From the NCBI GenBank assembly GCA_902799655.1, contig CADCBH010000021.1, forward strand, positions 1 to 35,090: 35,090 nucleotides of DNA, written 5' to 3'. Shown piece by piece: positions 32,493 to 35,090 of the stretch (positions are counted from its first letter, which is position 1; every line of letters begins with the position of its first letter). This DNA is from an uncultured Bacteroidales bacterium (GTDB lineage: Bacteria > Bacteroidota > Bacteroidia > Bacteroidales > Bacteroidaceae). The notes below the pieces were generated by a model that made no database searches, was not told the DNA's origin, and saw only the letters and a program-made list of their open reading frames with translations. The position numbers were made by a program, and so were the translations under genes.

Positions 32493-32532
32493 GCGAAGGG
32501 TGTAAGACGGGCGCCGTCCGCTATGTCATCCT

Positions 32533-34077
32533 TTACCTCCCCCTTCCTCTACTTTGGTGCTGGCCTATGCCTGGCCGTCTCATCATCATTCTTGCCATGC
32601 CGAAGCATCGCAGCTTGAATGCCTCGTCATCTTCGTCTGGTCGGCGCCCCCATCCGCTGTCAGGATTGCTACCACCTCCCCCGTGAGATTGGGCAAATTG
32701 CATAGCTTGATCTATGTAACCGAGATATAATGCACCAGCGACCAGTGTAATCTCTTCTCCTCTTATTGCCATCTCTCCTAAGATGTTGCCATAGAATACC
32801 AGCCCAGCTTCTTCGTCGAACTGATATTTGGCCATTGGACGTGATGAGAGAGCTCGACTGTGTTCATCGATTTTCTCGAGAACACTTTTTGTTTCTTGTG
32901 CTGCTATCCTCCAACCCATAGCTTGGAAATCCCTGATTACTCGCCCTTCCAGGGTCGGCAGGTCTCTTCGAATGGCACGTTGCAGGTCATCGTATTGCCG
33001 CTGTGCATCCGCTTTTTTGTCGAGCATCCATTCCAGCTGTTCGCTGGCAAGATCGAGTTTTTCTCTCTTGTCCTTCATCTTCTTGTCGACCTCCTCCAGT
33101 TCCCTGTTGAGTTGCTGGATTTGCTGACGTATTTCGTCGCTGTTCGAACGGCCTTCCTTAACCTCTTGTTCCAGTTCTTGAATCTCTTCCAGAATATCAT
33201 TCTTACTCACCGTCAGGTTCTCCAACATTTTCGACAGAGCTTTCACTTTGATGTTCGTCCGGCGATATTCTATATCTTGATCGCTCAACTTCTGCTGCTT
33301 AGTTGATATTTCACCGTCGAGTGCTGTGATGGCATTTTCTTGCTCCTGTATTTTTTCTTTTCCCCGTGCATATTTCTCTGCAAGACGCTCTTTCTCCATT
33401 TTCTCCTTGTAGCCCCAGGTATCGAGAGCTTGTACTCCAGATATAACTTTAGGAGTGCCTCGTTCCATCGCAAGGATGAGAGCCAGATCATTTTCCATGT
33501 CACTCATAACTTTCTTGCCGAGGCTGATGCACCGTCCTTTCTTATGATCGAACCAGTCGAAATCGACATGAGCATGATAGTTCGGCTTCCAATATTCCCA
33601 CTCGCCAAACTCATTGAGTCTTTTCCATTCTTTCCCGTCTGTGCGCCGGTACATATCCTCCGTCTGTCCTTCCTTCAAGGTAGCCCAATGGCCTTCGTCC
33701 ATATGGAGGTAAATACCGACAGCCCGAATACCATACTTCTGTTCCATTAAATCTGCCCATCGTTTTACATCAGCAACGGTGGTATCCCTTTTTACCCGGA
33801 CAACAGCTTCCTTTACTGGTTCCGCATTCTTCGGCAATGATTTGTGGGTGATATAGTCACCATGCTTGCCGTGAGCAATTACCTCGACGGCATGGTATTC
33901 CTTCTCTGCCAGTTTCCTCATCTGGTAGACGGACTTCTTATCAGGTGCTTCCCACATCCATTCTTTAGGATCTTTCGGCTGCAGTTCGGGACGTGTGTGA
34001 CTGAGTTGCTTCTCTCTCTTGTTGTGCAGGTCGCAGTTCAGAGCGGCAGCACGAAACTTCTTCATTGTCTTTTCCAT
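32533..34077 (-). CDS. mobV: MobV-type relaxase (plasmid mobilization protein)
   Basis: Started at MEKTMKKFRAAALNCDLHN the protein has 514 residues; a TTG three codons upstream is less likely. The N-terminal half carries the MobV/Pre signatures: the HNKREKQLSHTRPEL segment, IYLHMDEGH with His125, and NYHAHVDFDWF with His168 and His170, the metal-binding three-histidine set. A long coiled coil occupies about residues 225-365. The C-terminus is glycine-rich and basic (HGGGGSNPDSG...HQSRGRGR). Relaxases of this family nick oriT and lead the strand into a recipient cell through a transfer apparatus supplied by another element. A cluster of inverted repeats upstream of the start is the likely oriT. 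Confidence 0.88.
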   Translation of the reverse strand: MEKTMKKFRAAALNCDLHNKREKQLSHTRPELQPKDPKEWMWEAPDKKSVYQMRKLAEKEYHAVEVIAHGKHGDYITHKSLPKNAEPVKEAVVRVKRDTTVADVKRWADLMEQKYGIRAVGIYLHMDEGHWATLKEGQTEDMYRRTDGKEWKRLNEFGEWEYWKPNYHAHVDFDWFDHKKGRCISLGKKVMSDMENDLALILAMERGTPKVISGVQALDTWGYKEKMEKERLAEKYARGKEKIQEQENAITALDGEISTKQQKLSDQDIEYRRTNIKVKALSKMLENLTVSKNDILEEIQELEQEVKEGRSNSDEIRQQIQQLNRELEEVDKKMKDKREKLDLASEQLEWMLDKKADAQRQYDDLQRAIRRDLPTLEGRVIRDFQAMGWRIAAQETKSVLEKIDEHSRALSSRPMAKYQFDEEAGLVFYGNILGEMAIRGEEITLVAGALYLGYIDQAMQFAQSHGGGGSNPDSGWGRRPDEDDEAFKLRCFGMARMMMRRPGIGQHQSRGRGR

Positions 34078-34351
34078 TGTTGTCAAATATTTTTAATTAT
34101 ACATTTCCGACAGCAGCAGGGAAGAGCTTGCTCCATTATCCCTGCGAACCTGGGTGCAGGTGCTCCTGCCACATGGGCGTTGTTGGATAACAACCCCTAA
34201 TGTGCTATTGACAGATGTGAATCTGCCATCGTGCGAGCACGACTTCGGGGAATCCCGATTCATCTGCGAAGGTACTGAGCTTTATTCAATGGACATCAAG
34301 AAAATGTAAATTTGTCTTGATTTAACACATTTACGATTTTTCGGGTAAATG
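34078..34351. other. Candidate oriT: dense inverted repeats upstream of mobV
   Basis: Six small inverted repeats lie within 34141-34257. They are CCTGC / GCAGG (34141-34160), GCAGG / CCTGC (34156-34169), GTTGTT / AACAAC (34179-34194), CAGAT / ATCTG (34212-34225), GTGC / GCAC (34231-34240) and CGGG / CCCG (34246-34257). The position just before the relaxase gene is usual for MobV oriT sites. No gene is visible. Confidence 0.5.
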
Positions 34352-34383
34352 TTTGGTGGTTTCAGATAATATTTGTACCTTTG
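34352..34383 (+). promoter_or_regulatory. Strong promoter of the candidate ncRNA
   Basis: TTTG (34352-34355), 20 nt, TACCTTTG (34376-34383). This is the same geometry as the tRNA-Ser promoter at 24091-24122. Confidence 0.75.
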
Positions 34384-34387
34384 CCAA

Positions 34388-34577
34388 CATAAACGGACAG
34401 AAGCATAAAAGGTGGCAATAGCTACGTAATGGGAGGTGCCTATCCGCTGTAGCTACAGGACAGCAACATGGTAACTGGTTGCACGCTCCGTCGGTCAAAG
34501 TCCTGTCAATTTCAGAAGAACTGAATGGCAAAGCCACAGATTATCCGAAAGGGTATTCTGTGGCTATATTTGTATTT
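34388..34577 (+). ncRNA. Candidate structured RNA, about 190 nt
   Basis: Between a consensus promoter and a terminator-like hairpin no coding frame is convincing, but stems are dense. These are TAGCTAC (34419-34425) / GTAGCTA, GCAAC / GTTGC near 34464-34482, TTCAG / CTGAA at 34511-34525, and a final hairpin GCCACAGA (34533-34540) / TCTGTGGC (34557-34564). The final hairpin has an inner helix and a GAAA tetraloop, and TATATTTGTATTT follows. I do not recognise an Rfam family; it does not look like tmRNA, RNase P RNA or SRP RNA. The RNA could regulate transfer or replication of the element. Its ends are estimates. Confidence 0.5.
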
Positions 34578-34764
34578 GCTCTTTGAATTGTTGAATAATA
34601 GTCTGGCATGTCGGTCTGGGATGCCTTCCTTTGGATGAGCGAGCGGTGCCAGAATTATCTAAACTGCTGCTGTCGGCTACGCTATTAAGTTAGTGTTCTG
34701 TAGTGCGACGGTGGCTGCTTTTCATGAACTGATTGACAGAGTGAACATACCACTCGCGTTAGCA

Positions 34765-34796
34765 GTTCGGTGGCAGTGGGGTTCGGTGGCAGTGGG
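34765..34796. repeat. Exact 16-bp tandem repeat, two copies
   Basis: GTTCGGTGGCAGTGGG occurs twice head to tail. Each copy contains TGGCAGT, which is complementary to ACTGCCA just before the T-run at 34850-34856. Confidence 0.9.
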
Positions 34797-34856
34797 CATC
34801 TTAACCTGAAAAAAGTCGCCAACAAACTTTTCCGGGGTGTCAACTGCCATTTTTTT
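34787..34856 (+). terminator. Possible terminator with alternative 5' arms
   Basis: TGGCAGT (34787-34793, or the repeat copy at 34771-34777) pairs with ACTGCCA (34843-34849), followed by TTTTTTT. The loop is long (about 49 nt), so folding efficiency is uncertain. Confidence 0.4.
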
Positions 34857-34888
34857 AGAAAACAGATGAAAAAGTGAAATATATTATG

Positions 34889-34896
34889 TACCTTTG
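34889..34896 (+). promoter_or_regulatory. -7 box at the right edge
   Basis: TACCTTTG matches TAnnTTTG and lies 13 nt before the ATG at 34910. No clear -33 TTG. Confidence 0.55.
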
Positions 34897-34909
34897 CAGA
34901 CAAATAACG

Positions 34910-35090
34910 ATGGAAGTGCTTCTCAATCTGAAGAAAAACGTCGCCAACGTCATAATCCAGGAGCACAGTATGAAGCGACTCGCAATAGCGGGCTGCTCGC
35001 TGTGTGGATTATGGGTTTATAGTTTGGCGACGAAATTCCCTCAGGTTGCGCAGCGACAGCCCGCTTCCTGTAAATATAATCCGCTCCTAC
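34910..35090 (+). CDS. Open frame running off the right edge, unknown
   Basis: The frame is open for 60 codons to the end of the window. It starts MEVLLNLKKNVANVIIQEHS and continues MKRLAIAGCSLCGLWVYSLA, a possible signal or membrane segment. It is preceded at 13 nt by a -7 box. I do not recognise it. The same stretch folds into a long nested hairpin (34940-35031), so it may be a structured RNA instead of, or as well as, a coding region. Confidence 0.4.
   Translation, partial: MEVLLNLKKNVANVIIQEHSMKRLAIAGCSLCGLWVYSLATKFPQVAQRQPASCKYNPLL

Larger units (their letters stand above)
32154..32532. other. Gene-free region between HTH gene and relaxase
   Basis: These 379 bases hold the candidate HTH operator (32172-32193) and copy 2 of the duplicated element (32389-32492). 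Nothing else is recognisable. No clear TAnnTTTG box was found for the HTH gene; TAATTTTA, on the minus strand inside the palindrome, is the nearest match. Confidence 0.5.
34578..34888. other. Gene-free region with hairpins, tandem repeat and terminator
   Basis: No gene is supported here. CTGGCA and TGCCAG frame a possible hairpin near 34602-34656. A 16-bp unit GTTCGGTGGCAGTGGG is repeated exactly at 34765-34780 and 34781-34796. ACTGCCA (34843-34849) followed by seven T's can pair with TGGCAGT of either copy. GTCGCCAAC at 34815-34823 recurs at 34940-34948. Confidence 0.5.
24224..35090. mobile_element. Integrative mobilizable element at tRNA-Ser (right end not in window)
   Basis: Next to the tRNA-Ser 3' end lie, in order, an HTH/excisionase-like gene, a tyrosine recombinase, a primase/helicase, a candidate origin, a cargo operon, a MobV relaxase and oriT-like repeats. 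No type IV secretion genes are present up to the edge, so the element appears mobilizable rather than self-transmissible. I found no second copy of the tRNA 3' end (for example CACCTTCCGCCA) by eye, so the right boundary probably lies beyond 35090. The left boundary is assumed from the tRNA and could lie a little further right. Confidence 0.75.

Noticed and set aside
34685-34966. A 93-residue minus-strand frame
   Set aside because: It runs against the promoter and terminator signals of the plus strand and has no recognisable motif; probably chance.
34578-35090. Right attachment site of the mobile element
   Set aside because: No copy of the tRNA-Ser 3' end was found by eye in this part, so I did not assign an attR.

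Overview
The window looks like a chromosome segment of a Bacteroidota bacterium, most likely Prevotella or a close relative. The signs are TAnnTTTG -7 boxes in front of most transcription units, almost no Shine-Dalgarno sequences, a 'smalltalk' micropeptide, an HU-CCDC81/SPOR protein, a gyrA-TPR gene pair and an AURKAIP1/COX24-type micro-protein next to HU. Species-level assignment is inference.

Positions 1-24226 are mostly core chromosome. They hold a System II cytochrome c biogenesis pair (ResB-like and CcsA); an in-frame fusion of xanthine phosphoribosyltransferase with a ferredoxin-like segment and a PreA-type dihydropyrimidine dehydrogenase; a macro-domain-like protein; gyrA with a periplasmic TPR protein; rfbC with a DUF4738-type lipoprotein; an HU/SPOR protein followed by an FHA/zinc-ribbon protein; a pyk-truA-EamA operon; HU, micro-protein, RNase G and a family 2 glycosyltransferase; a soluble hybrid histidine kinase with a membrane-anchored EEP-family phosphatase/nuclease; and a fabD, GH13 amylase, AlaX-like operon. 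This part ends at a tRNA-Ser(CGA) gene.

From just after the tRNA-Ser gene to the right edge the content is that of an integrative mobilizable element. In order it holds repeats that could be integrase arm sites, a small HTH/excisionase-like protein, a tyrosine recombinase, a protein of unknown function, and a CHC2-TOPRIM-ATPase primase/helicase. A non-coding region with iterons and an inverted repeat follows (a possible replication origin). Then come a three-gene minus-strand operon with its own candidate operator (HTH protein, small membrane protein, secreted protein), a MobV-type relaxase and a cluster of inverted repeats (possible oriT). The window ends with a promoter-hairpin-terminator unit that looks like a structured RNA, and a promoter with an open frame running off the edge. 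No second copy of the tRNA-Ser 3' end was seen, so the right end probably lies outside the window.

The least ordinary items are the Xpt-ferredoxin-PreA fusion, the duplicated element encoding the peptide TPSIWPQWASYEVV on both sides of the cargo operon, the candidate structured RNA near 34388-34577, and the folded right-edge locus. All assignments were made by eye, without database searches.
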